Below are positions 47,351 through 59,575 of a stretch of 64,000 nt of DNA, one piece after another. The position numbers and the translations under genes are program-made. The notes under the pieces are model-generated. The model was not told the DNA's origin. It ran no database searches and was given only the letters and a program-made list of their open reading frames with translations. Origin of the DNA: Anastatus disparis (lineage: Eukaryota > Arthropoda > Insecta > Hymenoptera > Eupelmidae); NCBI GenBank assembly GCA_017163975.1, contig JAFFSR010000278.1, forward strand, positions 1-64,000. Reading direction: 5' to 3'. Numbering within the stretch: the first letter of the stretch is position 1; the number at the start of each line of letters is the position of its first letter.

Positions 47351-47642
47351 TATTTACTCAAGTATTAATCGGTGTATCTGCAAATTGAAGGTTAAGCGCA
47401 ATAGATATTATTATTACAAATATTTGTGCTCAAGAAAAAAAAAATCTATCGCTTTGTTTTTGAGAAAAGTAAGGAACGCCGAAGTAAAAGATTATGTTTA
47501 TAATATTTTCGCGTTCCTTACTTTTCTCAAAAAAAAATCGTTAGATTTTTTTTTCTTGTGCATAGATATTCATAATAATAATATCTATTGCGATCAACCT
47601 TTATTTTGAAGATACACCGATTAATACTTGAGTAAATAACAA
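47351..47642. mobile_element. ~290-bp hairpin MITE, copy 2 of 3
   Basis: Same as 42808-43099, carried by the 4.54-kb duplication. Confidence 0.8.
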
Positions 47643-49206
47643 ACAACTCAATTGTTACTCGGTCGGTATCAGGTTCTACTCCGGCCTGCCGTTAAGTCCC
47701 CATAATTTTTTCAGCAAAAAATATTAATTTGTATATGAGATATTCAATTTGTTCACTAAAAAAGGTAAAATGTAGGCCTCAAATGGACCCTATTGCGGTC
47801 ATTTTAGAAAGAAATGACCATTGTCATTTATGCTCTTTGACACTTATATTTAGTGAAAATAAAAAGTTTGATTGACATTTTTATTATTTTCGCTGTTCAA
47901 ATGGCGATCGAAAAAAAAAAATTTTTTTTCTCAATTGTTTTTTAAATTTATATATGAAAAAATGAAAATATTTAAATGCAACTTTTTTATTCTTGTTGCT
48001 TAAATTTTAACGCTTATTTTAAAAAAAACGTTATTCTATAATAATTAGGAGCTGAGATAATTTTTTTTTTTTAAATTCGCCATTTGTTTATTTACAAAGA
48101 TTAAGGAATGAAATTTTAATGACAGATCCTTTAATACTTGAACTTTGATATAAGATCATTTCTGATATTAAAATCAGTTTTTAAAACCTTAAAAGATTGT
48201 TTTTAAGTATGTATAGTTTCAATTATTTTTGAAGAGAGGAGGAACGCGGCATCTTTCGCAAGTACAGAAAAAATTTTTTTGATTACTTCAAATTTGTATT
48301 ATGTGAAAAAATTTTCTATATCTCAGTGAAATATTAACCGATTTTGATGTTTCTTTTTTTAATCTGGGGTAGCGCGAGATAATATTAACAGTCGTTATAC
48401 TTGTTTGATGATATAAATAAATTAATTTGTTATAAACAATAACAAAAAATATATGCATATTTTTTTTCATTTTTTATATACTTGTAATGTTTATTTTTAT
48501 AATCTAATGAATAAGTTTCATTTATTTTATGAAAAAATTAGATTATTATCTTTTTACACGCTAATAATTAATACAAACATTGCTCTTATCATAAAAATCC
48601 TGACATTATTAAAAAGAGCTTCTGACCTTGAATATTCAACGAATTTAACGTTTCTTTTTTTGATCTGGGGTTGTGCGAGATAATATTAAGTACCGTCATT
48701 TTTGTTATATTTAACAAAACAAATTAATTTACTATAAACAATATATATGAAAAAAAAATTTATTTCATATTTTACATTAATGGAACGTTTGTATTAATAA
48801 TTTTATGATACATAATATCTTTTTTTCTAAAAAATTTAATTATTTTCTTTTTTAAACAATATTATTAATAAAAACATATCTCTTATCATGAAAGCCTTCA
48901 CATTATTTTTAAATGCCTTTCAGCATTTTTACTTTTAAAATAGTTTTATTTTCACTATTATTATTTTAATAGTCATTTATACCTAATGTGAATATTTATT
49001 TTATAAAGAATTAAAAAGTATTTCTATTTTGTTGTAAAGTATTTGTATATTATGTTCGTTAAAAGAAGAGAAGTATAATTTAAGTGCGTGTGTTATTGTA
49101 TGAGTTCGTTGAACCCTGCTTTACGCTCAAACTTTCAATTCGTAAGTATTTTATTTTATATTTTATTTCTTCTTGATTGTTGAGATATAAGTTCGCTGAA
49201 TTGTTA

Positions 49207-49283
<77 letters not shown>

Positions 49284-49487
49284 TTATATTTTTCTTAACT
49301 ATTCAAAACTTTTTACTAAAACATTATTAACTACACTTGAAAAGAAATTTATTGTAATTTTTATTCTAATTTCAATTATTTATTCAATTTTTATTGAAAG
49401 TATTATTTATTACTTAAAATAATAATAAGATTAAGAAAATGTTATATTTATAATTTTATTATTTCAAGTAAATAAAATTTATTTAAG

Positions 49488-49655
49488 TTCGTGAGTATAA
49501 AAGAAACCCAAGAGCAAGGTCATTATGAAATTGCGGGTTCAATTTTATTTCGAGCGTCCTTTGCACTCAGTAAACCAACGTATGTGGCACAGGTCACATC
49601 ATTGAACGCGTTTTCTTTTGATTATACAAAGTTTCTACATATAGTTCTGAAATAA
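49488..49655 (+). pseudogene. Exon-like segment in the foldback loop, copy 2
   Basis: Duplicate of 44946-45113 with the same 56 codons. Confidence 0.4.
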
Positions 49656-50070
49656 AATCATTCTGAATATAATAGTGTATATTTTACTTTTTTAAATAAA
49701 AGTTATTGTTCAGTTCATTCTGCAATTTCGTTAATATACAATAAATTTGGGAGTAAGTAATAAGTTTCTTTTATTTTTGTGTTTATTACTGAAAAATTTT
49801 TTTCAATAACTTAATGAATCTTAATTTAATTATAAATTGCATGATATGTTTGTTAAAAAATATTATAAATTTTTCATTTAAGATATTTATTTTTATTGTA
49901 AAAGTTTTTTTTTCTAAAAGTTTTTAAAATTAAAGAAATATTTAGTGTTTTTCATAAAATAGCTTCTTGAATATATTACAATAAAATTAACCATAGTACA
50001 ATATGTTCATTATATTTTGATTTATCTAATTCTTAAAAAAAAATTCGTATTAACAGTTTATTTTTTACAG

Positions 50071-50369
50071 CTACTTGTTTGTTGCCCATGATTAATTGCA
50101 ATGATAATAGATGTGGATGTTGAAAACATGTATTAAAATGCTCTAAATTATGTTCTGGTTGTCACGGGGAAACTTGTGATAAACAGAAGACTGTATTAGT
50201 ACAAAATTTTCTGTTTGATGAAGATAGTTGCAGCAGCAGTGAAAATATGTCAAACTTACCGTTTGAAATTGACAATAGTTCCAATGATGAATGTTGTGAT
50301 GATTCGAGAAATGTTTTCATAGATGAAGATTGTGATGAGCCATCAAACAAGCAAATAAAATTATCATAA
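50071..50369 (+). pseudogene. Tesmin/CXC-like Cys-rich last exon, copy 2
   Basis: Duplicate of 45529-45826 with one more G, so the frame runs unbroken from KHVLKC to NKQIKLS (CSGCHGETCDKQKTVL). The TGA after RCGC is present here too. Confidence 0.5.
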
Positions 50370-51674
50370 ATATTTAATAAATTTTATTAAAATAAACTTT
50401 GTACGTTAATTGCGAAAATACGAAAAAAATGTAATATTTTTTCGAATGTGTTTATGTGTGCGAAAAAAAAATTGTAAATATTTTTTTAAAATGAAACGAA
50501 TTCATAAAATTATATAAATAAACATTTATTTAAAATATAGTATGTAAAAAATAATAAAAAAATTTTCTTTATTATTTATAATTAATTAATTTGTTTATTG
50601 CATAAAACAAAAATGACCGTTCTTAATGTTATCTCGCACAACCCCAGATCAAAAAAAGAAACGTTAAATTCGTTGAATATTCAAGGTCAGAAGCTCTTTT
50701 TTAATAATGTCAGGATTTTTATGATAAGAGCAATGTTTGTATTAATTATTAGCGTGTAAAAAAGATAATAATCTAATTTTTTCATAAAATAAATGAAACT
50801 TATTCATTAGATTATAAAAATAAACATTACAAGTATATAAAAAATGAAAAAAAATATGCATATATTTTTTGTTATTGTTTATAACAAATTAATTTATTTA
50901 TATCATCAAACAAGTATAACGACTGTTAATATTATCTCGCGCTACCCCAGATTAAAAAAAGAAACATCAAAATCGGTTAATATTTCACTGAGATATAGAA
51001 AATTTTTTCACATAATACAAATTTGAAGTAATCAAAAAAATTTTTTCTGTACTTGCGAAAGATGCCGCGTTCCTCCTCTCTTCAAAAATAATTGAAACTA
51101 TACATACTTAAAAACAATCTTTTAAGGTTTTAAAAACTGATTTTAATATCAGAAATGATCTTATATCAAAGTTCAAGTATTAAAGGATCTGTCATTAAAA
51201 TTTCATTCCTTAATCTTTGTAAATAAACAAATGGCGAATTTAAAAAAAAAAAAATTATCTCAGCTCCTAATTATTATAGAATAACGTTTTTTTTTAAAAT
51301 AAGCGTTAAAATTTAAGCAACAAGAATTAAAAAGTTGCATTTAAATATTTTCATTTTTTCATATATAAATTTAAAAAACAATTGAGAAAAAAAATTTTTT
51401 TTTTTCGATCGCCATTTGAACAGCGAAAATAATAAAAATGTCAATCAAACTTTTTATTTTCACTAAATATAAGTGTCAAAGAGCATAAATGACAATGGTC
51501 ATTTCTTTCTAAAATGACCGCAATAGGGTCCATTTGAGGCCTACATTTTACCTCTTTTTAGTGAACAAATTGAATATCTCATATACAAATTAATATTTTT
51601 TGCTGAAAAAATTATGGGGACTTAACGGCAGGCCGGAGTAGAACCTGATACCGACCGAGTAACAATTGAGTTGT

Positions 51675-51966
51675 TTGTTATTTACTCAAGTATTAATCGG
51701 TGTATCTTCAAAATAAAGGTTGATCGCAATAGATATTATTATTATGAATATCTATGCACAAGAAAAAAAAATCTACCGATTTTTTTTTGAGAAAAGTAAG
51801 GAACGCGAAAATATTATAAACATAATCTTTTACTTCGGCGTTCCTTACTTTTCTCAAAAACAAAGCGATAGATTTTTTTTTTCTTGAGCACAAATATTTG
51901 TAATAATAATATCTATTGCGCTTAACCTTCAATTTGCAGATACACCGATTAATACTTGAGTAAATA
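51675..51966. mobile_element. ~290-bp hairpin MITE, copy 3 of 3
   Basis: The same hairpin in the opposite arm of the foldback. Confidence 0.8.
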
Positions 51967-52739
51967 ACAAAAATGCCAATTAGACAAGGACAGCGAATCC
52001 GGCCTGCTCTTAAGGGTGATAGAAGGCAACTTTTTACAAAGTTACAAGCATGTAGCCCTTTTTTTATGAAATAAAAAATTATTGAAAATTTAACGATTTT
52101 TTACTATATTTTTGCGATTATTTAAATAAATTATTAACGAAATTTAATGTAATAGGACTTAAACTATTCGTCTTGAAGACCCTTATAAGTATTATCAATT
52201 CCATATACCCTATTAAAAAACGAAAAGAGCTAGATCCAAAAACATCGATTTTTCACAATTTTTTACATAAAAACGTTGTTTAAAAAAATATGCCCGCCCA
52301 AATTTTGAGGGTCTTTCTAAATTTTAATATCTTTTGACCTAATGAATCCATTTTTCACTTCAGTTTCTGTTACTAATTAAGTCAAATTTTAAGGTTTTTC
52401 GAGTTAATTCTACTAATATATAAGTAATTGAAAATATTTGTGTAATGACAATATAAGATAATATTTCTTATTATGAATATGTAATTTTATTATCTTTACT
52501 TTATTTTCTAAACCTTCAAGTCTCATTGTCAACAAGAATTTTTACTTTTACATAAAATCATTAATTTTAATAGAATTTTGTATAAAAAGTTTTAAAATTA
52601 TCTTGATGATATGATTTGTATTTAAACAAATTTTATGCATATTGCAACTTAAATGAACCTTTTTCCATAAAAATATGAAAATTAAATTTAGTACGAAACT
52701 GCAATATATAAATTCATAAGTTATTCTTTTTCACTTAAA

Positions 52740-53025
52740 AATTGGCCAATTTATTATACATACTCATATAGTACATGATCAGTGTATGCAGCGAAATTCA
52801 ATATTAGATACCCTTTGTACAAGGATACCTAGATCATATTTGCCACACATCCCGTTCACATTTTCATGTGGCCAGTACGCCCAAGCGACCGTCACACGAA
52901 GTAAGTCCAGATTGAGAAGGTTTTCATTGAAAAAGGCATGTTCACCCATCCAATTAATAACCATGCTCAATGCTGCTTAACTTTGCAGATCGCCTGGTGC
53001 ATGCCGAACCACGCTAATGCGTTGG
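52740..53025 (-). mobile_element. 5S-rRNA-derived SINE (SINE3-like)
   Basis: On the - strand, 53025 to about 52930 resembles 5S rRNA in order: CCAACG at the start, AAGTTAAGCAGC (internal box A), GGTTA, then TTGGATGGGTGA (box C). About 190 bp of unrelated tail follows (CGTGTGACGGTCGCTTGGGC and onward) to about 52740. A 5S-like head with its internal RNA polymerase III promoter joined to a tail defines SINE3-type retroposons. The two small frames here are by-products. It could instead be a plain 5S pseudogene fused by chance to other DNA. It lies about 200 bp before a glycogen synthase exon, in antisense. Confidence 0.7.
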
Positions 53026-53221
53026 TTGAAAAAACTTTTATCTTCTTTCTTTTACCATATTTTTGTTATGAGAACGCGTATTTTATTCTAAAACATAAGA
53101 TCACAAATTAAAATAATGTTTTTTAATCAAGGAAATATTGCTGTTTTTTAAAAATATTTTAGTAGTATCATATATGTTTAATCATGATTGATTGTAATGT
53201 TAAGAGTTTATTATTTTTTAG

Positions 53222-53608
53222 GTTGTCTTTCATCCAGAATTTTTATCTTCGACTAATCCTCTTTTTGGATTAGACTATGAAGAATTTGTACGTGGATGTC
53301 ATTTAGGTGTTTTTCCATCATATTATGAACCATGGGGATATACGCCAGCTGAATGTACTGTTATGGGAATACCAAGTATAACTACAAATCTATCTGGATT
53401 TGGATGTTTCATGCAAGAGCATGTAGCCGATCCTATGAGTTATGGCATCTACATAGTTGATCGGAGGTTTATCAGTTTGGAAGCCAGTGTACAGCAGTTA
53501 GCTGAATATATGTTCGACTTTTGTCGATTAAATAGACGTCAACGGATAATTCAGAGAAATAGAACAGAGCGTTTAAGCGATCTTTTAGATTGGCGAAATC
53601 TTGGAATA
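53222..53608 (+). CDS. GlyS: Glycogen synthase, one internal exon (129 codons)
   Basis: Glycogen synthase (GT3 family) adds glucose from UDP-glucose to growing glycogen in the cytosol. The exon starts after acceptor TTTTTTTAG at 53221 in phase 0 and reads [48 protein letters not shown], the active-site region with its Glu (PAEC), then [42 protein letters not shown] and RNLGI. It ends before donor GTTAGT (53609). The conserved [20 protein letters not shown] stretch includes the Arg cluster tied to glucose-6-phosphate regulation in eukaryotic enzymes. The flanking exons (a LNHDRVK-type end before, a YYR-type start after) are not seen in the window, implying long repeat-filled introns. No lesion in the exon, so it is probably functional. 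Confidence 0.95.
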
Positions 53609-53842
53609 GTTAGTATAACACAATTAATATTTTTCTTAAAACTTAAAAAATATTAGTAATACATTCAAACCCAATCATACAATCAATTATTTAATTATTG
53701 ATTTATTTAGATTCATTGAAAGTTACCTGCTTCACTTATTTAATCTTTATAGATTGTTATGAATTTCACTTCCTTCGAAGTTTTGGTAAAATTATTTTAT
53801 GATGATACTTCTATTAGTAGTCATACATCATTTTCTTTATAC

Positions 53843-54445
53843 AAGAACTGTAGTATATGATTCTATAGTGAAAAAAGGAACTCGTGTTTTTTCTTTTGTG
53901 CTAATAGGCCTTAGAAACAAAGATGTAGACATTTTTTTCAAAAATATAGTAAGAAGAAGCGTTTGTCAGAACTTAATAGCCAGTTGACTAAAAATCTCAC
54001 AGGAAAATGATTGAATAATAAAAAAAAGTATTAATTGAATATTTTGATTTAGGATTTGTTGCATTAAAGAAGCTCTTGTGGTTCATAAGAGTTGTGGCTA
54101 TTTAAAAATTACTTCATATTTGTTAATATTTTCAAAATGTAACATAAGAGCAATTTTTCACGCTGTTTCGTAATCATTCCTTAACCACCTGTAACTTTGG
54201 AACCGCGTAAGCTTTTTAATGTAATAAGACTTAAATCAAAGTATTTGGTTTGTACTTTTTTTGCTACTGATGCATTATTCTGTGAGATTTTTAGCTAATT
54301 AGCTATTTGAGTTCCTACAAATGCTTCTTTTTATTATGTTTTTTGAAAAAATGACTATATCTCTGTCTTTAGGTATTATTAGCACAAAAGAAAAAACACA
54401 GCTTAATCTTTGTTTATCAAAGAATCATATCATACAGTTTTAGCC
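53843..54445. mobile_element. 0.6-kb foldback MITE after the glycogen synthase exon
   Basis: GTGTTTTTTCTTTTGTGCTA faces TTAGCACAAAAGAAAAAACA, with the centre near 54135. Text such as TTGTTGCATTAAA and TTGTGGTTCA matches the foldback at 37028-37700, so the two are one diverged family. Confidence 0.75.
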
Positions 54446-55549
54446 GAATCAATCTTGTAAAAAGTTAACTCGTTAATGCCGGGAGTTCCATCATTTTAAT
54501 ATGATTTTTAGCTCTTTATTAAAGCATATTATTTGTTTGATAAAAATTTTAAATCTTGATTTTTGACTTAAGCTTCGATGTACTTTTTGAATTTGATCAT
54601 AAATCCAGTGACTAATGAGTGTTTAAAAATTGATAAGTTATTGTACTAGTAAAAAAATTTTTAATTCATATTTTTGAATTGAGATAAGTATAATCAATTT
54701 TCTTTTTCTCTCTTTTTACTGTATCTTGGTTCAAGCTTGGAGGTATTATCCACTGGCTAGAAAAAAATGATTCGCTGTGAATTGCTTCTCCATCACTCCT
54801 TCCTTTAATGATCATTGTATATTGTCTAGTGTAACTTTTTTAATATTGTTTTTTTACCCAGTGAGATTTTTTACTTACTTTTTTATGGTCTTCAGATTCC
54901 ACTTTTCGCAGCAAAATTCAGAAAAATTTTTCCGAAATTCTTTTGATTTACTAGACTGTGAGTTCCAGCGCTTTAGCTAGTAGACCATCCTGCTCCTTAA
55001 AATCAATTTTTCTAACCTATCATATGAATAATTATCTGAACTTCAAAATTTCATTGACGCAATATTGAAATTCAGGATGCACTCACCCCAAATGGACGTT
55101 TTTCACTTTCAAGGCAGTACATATGAATGTAATAAAAGACTTCACAACTTTTAACCGTAAAAGATCAACTTGACAAGAAATTTTCGCGAAACGAAGAATT
55201 ATAATTTAGAGTTTATGTAACCAAGTTTTGGTCTTTATTCTAAATCTGGCCATCTTCTAAAAATTTTTCTAATTCAAATTTAAAATTTAAAAGAAAATTC
55301 TTGCGTATCCATATAATTTTCAACATTTTATGTTTTATAAAATTTTTCGTCAACCCGATACTTTTTGAGTCAAAAAATCGCTAGTCTTGCAAAATAATGA
55401 CCATTGCTCGGTAACAGTTAAGAACTCATTTATGATACTTAATTTTAACTGTTGTAGTCAGTTATTTACAGTTGTTTCAAGTCATTAGCAGTAATTTATG
55501 ATTATTTGCAAGTAGTATATAAGTAGGTAGGACGAATCATGACAAATAA
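54446..55549. other. No gene seen (presumed glycogen synthase intron)
   Basis: AT-rich DNA; I searched for the next exon (a YYR-type start) and did not find it. Confidence 0.4.
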
Positions 55550-55765
55550 TGTCACCATATCTACCATTCTTATCTTTGTTTACATGAACAAATCCTTAAG
55601 ATAAGGATTTGTTTATATAAACAAACAATTATAATAACGATTCACTTAAACAAACAAACCATTAAGATAACTGTTTATAAAAACAAACGATTAGGATGAA
55701 AACTTGTTCATATAAATAAATAATAAAATTAATCACCTGTTCATATAAATAAGTCATTATTTCAA
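55550..55765. repeat. ~35-bp degenerate tandem repeat
   Basis: Units centred on TTTATATAAACAAAC and GATAAGGATTTG-like text recur about six times with heavy divergence. Confidence 0.55.
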
Positions 55766-55869
55766 TCAACAGTAAATACTGACGTCATTGAAGACGCTAT
55801 ACCACTTTATACTGCTGTAAAAAGCCTATGAATAAAATATAAGTTTCTACGTACGTTATACCTACTTTA

Positions 55870-55970
55870 TACTATATTTCACACACACACATACTCACAT
55901 CCACGCACGCACGTACCCTCGCATGTACCATTACACACATACACATACGTGTACGCACGCGCAGAAAAAG
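55870..55970. repeat. CA/CG-rich simple sequence
   Basis: Runs of ACACAC, CACGCACGCACG and ACACATACACATACG. Confidence 0.7.
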
Positions 55971-56207
55971 AGAGGGATACAAATATGTAAAAAGAAAAAA
56001 ACATTACAACAATCTCTCCAGGCTGTTGTGATGGTTTTAATAATATCAAATAGTATTTGAAAACTTACCTTAATTGTACGTTGTCCAATTCCAGTCATTT
56101 TGGTTGCCACTTAATAACACTCAATACATTTAAAAAATATCCAAACTTTTCGAGTCACTAGTATTTAAAACTACTTATTAAATTCTTATTTATACCTAAT
56201 ATATATA

Positions 56208-56673
56208 CAGGGTGGGCCAAAAGTACCAAAACGGCGCAATAACTCTGCGGGATTGTATTTTAGGAGAAAAAGCTTAAAACAAAAGATAGAGGATATTTTC
56301 TTGGCTATTCGTCGGTGATAATGACCATGACCTTGACCATAGCCTTGAATGTCATTTCAAGGTCAAGTTAATTTCTTTAAATGGGAACCCATAATTTTCA
56401 CCCCAGAAATGAAAAGAGCGGAAAATTTTACATCCAGATATGTATTTACGTAAAATTTTCCGCTCTTTTCATTGCTGAGGTGAAAATTATGGGTTCCCAT
56501 TTAAAAAAATTAACTTGACCTTGAAATGACATTCAAGGCTATGGTCAAGGTCATGGTCATTATCACCGTCGAATAGCCAAGAAAATATCCTCTATCTTTT
56601 CTCTTAAGCTTTTTCTCCTCTAATACAATCTCGCAGAGTTATTTTGTCCTTCCGGTATTTTTGGCCCACCCTG
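56208..56673. mobile_element. 466-bp mariner-type foldback MITE
   Basis: The left end CAGGGTGGGCCAAAAGTACC and right end TTTTTGGCCCACCCTG are inverted repeats in TA-rich flanks. The arms mirror almost fully (GACCTTGACCATAGCCTTGA against its complement at about 56538). The CAGGGTGGGCCAAAA end is of the mariner kind; no transposase. Confidence 0.85.
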
Positions 56674-56688
56674 AATATATATATATGA

Positions 56689-57583
56689 GTGAAAGTATTA
56701 CTTTTTGGACCAATCCCCCGCACAGGGATCACCGATTTGGCTGATTATAAAATATTTTTAAGTACTATAAAAATTAAGAATCTGTGCAAAATTTTAGCTC
56801 TCTAGTTCGAGAACTCGCTGACATATAGCTATTTAAAGTTGAAAAAATGACGTTTTTTAGCTATTCTAAGCCATTTTGGAACCTAGTGCCGAAACTCGAG
56901 TATTACGTATTTCTGACTCCAGCCAGTCTTAATCTCTTCGTTGAAATATCCATTTTTAAGAAAGTTTGGTATAACTTCATTCGAAGCAAATTGTATAAAT
57001 TTTAAAACCCCAGTTTTTGATCATTTAAAAAAAATTTTTTCTTATTTTTAAATGGATTTAAAATCTTTTTCTTTTAATATTTATTAATCTTTCTGGTCTC
57101 ATTTTTTTTTTCTTCAAGAAACCTTTTATTTGAGATCTTGAGTTTTTTAATCGGTTAACAAACTTTGCAATTATGCACTTTTGAAGTTATGCATATTTTG
57201 GAAAATGAAGTTTTTCACCTACGTTCGGGTACAGATTTAGGTGCGTTCCTGATAATATAAATAGCTCAAAATATTTTGTATATTATTTGAATGTACTTGA
57301 ATAAAATAAAATTGGTTTAAAGTTCTGTACGAAGCCGCATCATGTAAATTCAAGACGTTCTTTTAGTCAATTTCTCAAGTTATTTTTCGCTTTCCTGCGC
57401 AATACCTACCGTACTACATATTATCTTTATTTTACTAAAACTAACTAGACAATAACACTGATTTTAATTTTTGTGAATTATCTAGCTATAAAGTACTTTA
57501 TAATTATATGCTTTACACTTTTTTTATTACCGAGAACCATATTTAGTATTTTAAATTTAACGGAAATTAAAAATAGTAGAACC
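56689..57583 (+). repeat. Left ~0.9-kb TIR of the 4.2-kb element
   Basis: Inverted copy of 60013-60880; ends internally at AAATTAAAAATAG, AGAACC. Confidence 0.82.
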
Positions 57584-58190
57584 TTCAATAGCCAAGACTA
57601 TGTTATTATTTAGATGGATAGATATGTATTTATTTGTAATAGTTTACAAAAAGTGTGTAGCAAAAAATATAATATATAATACATAATAAAATACAGAAAT
57701 GAGATAATACTCTAACGTTATTTCAACAATTCAAATGAATGATTTACGTTCGATTTGCAACATATAAATACATCCCATATAAATCCAATTGACAAAATAA
57801 TGTTATTTTAAAGAAGTTTCTTATATATTTTTTTTACATAACCATGAAAAATTGCATTCGTTTAATTGTAATGGACGATAGTCTTATTCTGAACTACATT
57901 AGTGCTATTTTTTAGATAATTTCACTCTTTCATTGTGTTCTATAATTACAATTTATTTACCAAAAATAATAAAATTTACAACATTTTTAATCATTTTGAT
58001 TTGGTATACTTCAGTATCTCTAGAAAAAAATTCTACATTCATGGTTGATGTATCAATCGGTTTGAAAGCGTGATACTTTCTACTGTTTGTGATGGTGTTA
58101 ACCAAACTCAACCGTTTTTTTTAATTTTTCACTCCTGGCTTTAACTTCTTTTTCAGAAACATGAAGGTATCTTTAATAGTATATAGTCTT

Positions 58191-58853
58191 ACAAGGAGAG
58201 TGTTTCACCTTCGGGTCACCGTTTTCGCTAAAATTTTGGAAATGTTAACTGGATGCAGAAATATAAAGAAAGCCAAAATTTTAGAGGCGAATGCTCAATA
58301 TTTCCCTAGTTACAGGCCATTGAAGAAAATCACTAAAAAAATTACTAGATTTTCAAACGCTTATAGTTTCTTAGCATTATTAGCTAGAAGCTTAAACCTT
58401 TTTTTAAATGAAAGCTGAGCTCAAATCTTTTTGAAATAGTAGTTATAGCATATCGAAATATTATTTTTTCTTAAAGTTATAGTATAATAAAGATTAAACC
58501 CAATTTTAGCTTTTATCATTAATTAATGTTTCAAACAAAAAATTCAAGTTCAATCTGTATTACGCTCTAACTTTGGGATGAAAAAATATTTTGAGATGCT
58601 ATAGGTGCTATTTCGAAAGGATTTGAGCTCAGTTTTCATTTAAAAAAAAAGGTATAAGCTTCTAGCTAACAATAATGAGATACTATAAGCGTTTAAAAAT
58701 GTAGTGACTTTTTTAGTGATTTTCTTCAATGGCCTGTAACTAGGGAAATATTGAGCATTCGCCTCTAAAATTTTGGCTTTCTTTGTGCTTCGGCATCTAG
58801 AAAAAATTCCTAAAACTTGAGCAAAATTGGTGACCCAAAGGTGAAACACTTGT
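58191..58853. mobile_element. 0.66-kb foldback MITE
   Basis: ACAAGGAGAGTGTTTCACCT faces AGGTGAAACACTTGT. Arms 58191-58415 and 58630-58853 share GAATGCTCAATATTTCCCTA and TACAGGCCATTGAAGAAAAT. The two similar frames on opposite strands are mirror images of the arms. Confidence 0.82.
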
Positions 58854-58953
58854 TAGTAATTTTTTATAAATTCACGAAGGCAGAAATAATTTTGTATTAT
58901 AATAAAGTTACCATCTAAGTTACTATCTCCGATTTTGTTGTGAAAAACTAGAC

Positions 58954-59575
58954 TATAACTCTGGAGTCCTTTGTATGGATTTCGCTGAGAATTATACATC
59001 TATTGCTCAAAACTCAGTTCAAGCAATTTATTTTAATAACCAAACAGTTACACTATTTACTGCTGTTCTATACTATAAAAATATGACTACGAATGAAGTT
59101 AAATGTCAAAGCTATTGTGTTATTTTAGATACTAAGATTCAACAGGCTTTTCCAGTACACCTATTTTTAGAAGCGATTCTTAAACACATCAAAACAGAAT
59201 ACACATTTATAAAAAGTTTAACTGCATGGAGCGATGGTGCTGTAACCCAATTTAAGAACAAGTATGTTACAATTTATTTTTTAAATAATATAAGTAATAT
59301 ACTTAAAACTTATCTCTATTTAATAAATTAATATCAAATATACTTTTCTTAGAAATCACTTAAGTAATGTATGTTGGTTTCGAGAAGGCTTTGGAATAAA
59401 AATTATATCTTGGAACTTTTTTCAGACTGCTCATGGTAAGAATGCTCCAGATGGTATTGATGCTAATGCAAAATGGGTTGCAAGAAGAGCATCCTTGCAA
59501 GGTACTTGCATTCTCACTGCTCAGCAAATGTACAATTTTTTGAGCACGAATGATTCCGAAATCAAGTGGGAATAA
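58954..59575 (+). pseudogene. C-terminal half of the unnamed transposase-like gene
   Basis: The first exon (about 58954-59261) reads DYNSGVLCMDFAENYTSIAQ, ALYYKNMTTNEVKCQSY, TAWSDGAVTQFKN and ends AACAA before donor GTATGT. The second (59353-59575), after CTTAG, reads NHLSNVCWFREGFGIKI, FFQTAHGKNAPDGIDANAK, ARRASLQGT and stops at TAA 59573-59575. Both splice positions match those of the gene at 15808-23200 exactly in codon and phase. At the next expected donor (ATCAA then GTGGG, 59566) the sequence instead runs on to a stop, so the last exon appears lost. There is no N-terminal half in this element. Confidence 0.82.

Larger units (their letters stand above)
41951..51034 (+). repeat. Tandem duplication of a 4.54-kb segment, near identical
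   Basis: 41951-46492 and 46493-51034 match at an offset of 4540-4543 bases through every landmark. Differences I noticed are mainly homopolymer and (TA)n lengths (44671-44735 against 49211-49280), one GGG against GGGG and one G/T change (atcggtag against atcgttag). The junction reads GTAATCAAAATTTATTAGTA. Either very recent or an assembly duplication. Confidence 0.9.
42387..52385. mobile_element. ~10-kb foldback with 1.8-kb arms and duplicated loop
   Basis: 42387-44175 is the inverted copy of about 50600-52385: GACTTAATTAGTAACAG faces TCTGTTACTAATTAAGTC, and GGAGGAACGCGGCATCTTTC is mirrored at 51055. Collapsing the internal tandem duplication gives an element of about 5.5 kb with a 1.9-kb loop. 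The loop carries exon-like sequence but no transposase. Small frames at 43748, 46301, 48288 and 50844 are the same arm text in alternate orientation and are not genes. Confidence 0.85.

Noticed and set aside
44639..49422. Frames with long IYIYIYIY runs
   Set aside because: Translated (TA)n tracts.
42842..51932. Recurring 60-78 codon frames beginning MKVKRNRYYYY and MKKNMHIFF
   Set aside because: They are the arms of hairpins read in either direction, repeated by the 4.54-kb duplication; no coding signature.
52779..52980. Two complementary 63-64 codon frames
   Set aside because: They fall inside the 5S-derived SINE, which explains the sequence better.
58161..58849. Pair of similar frames on opposite strands
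   Set aside because: Mirror-image arms of the foldback at 58191-58853.
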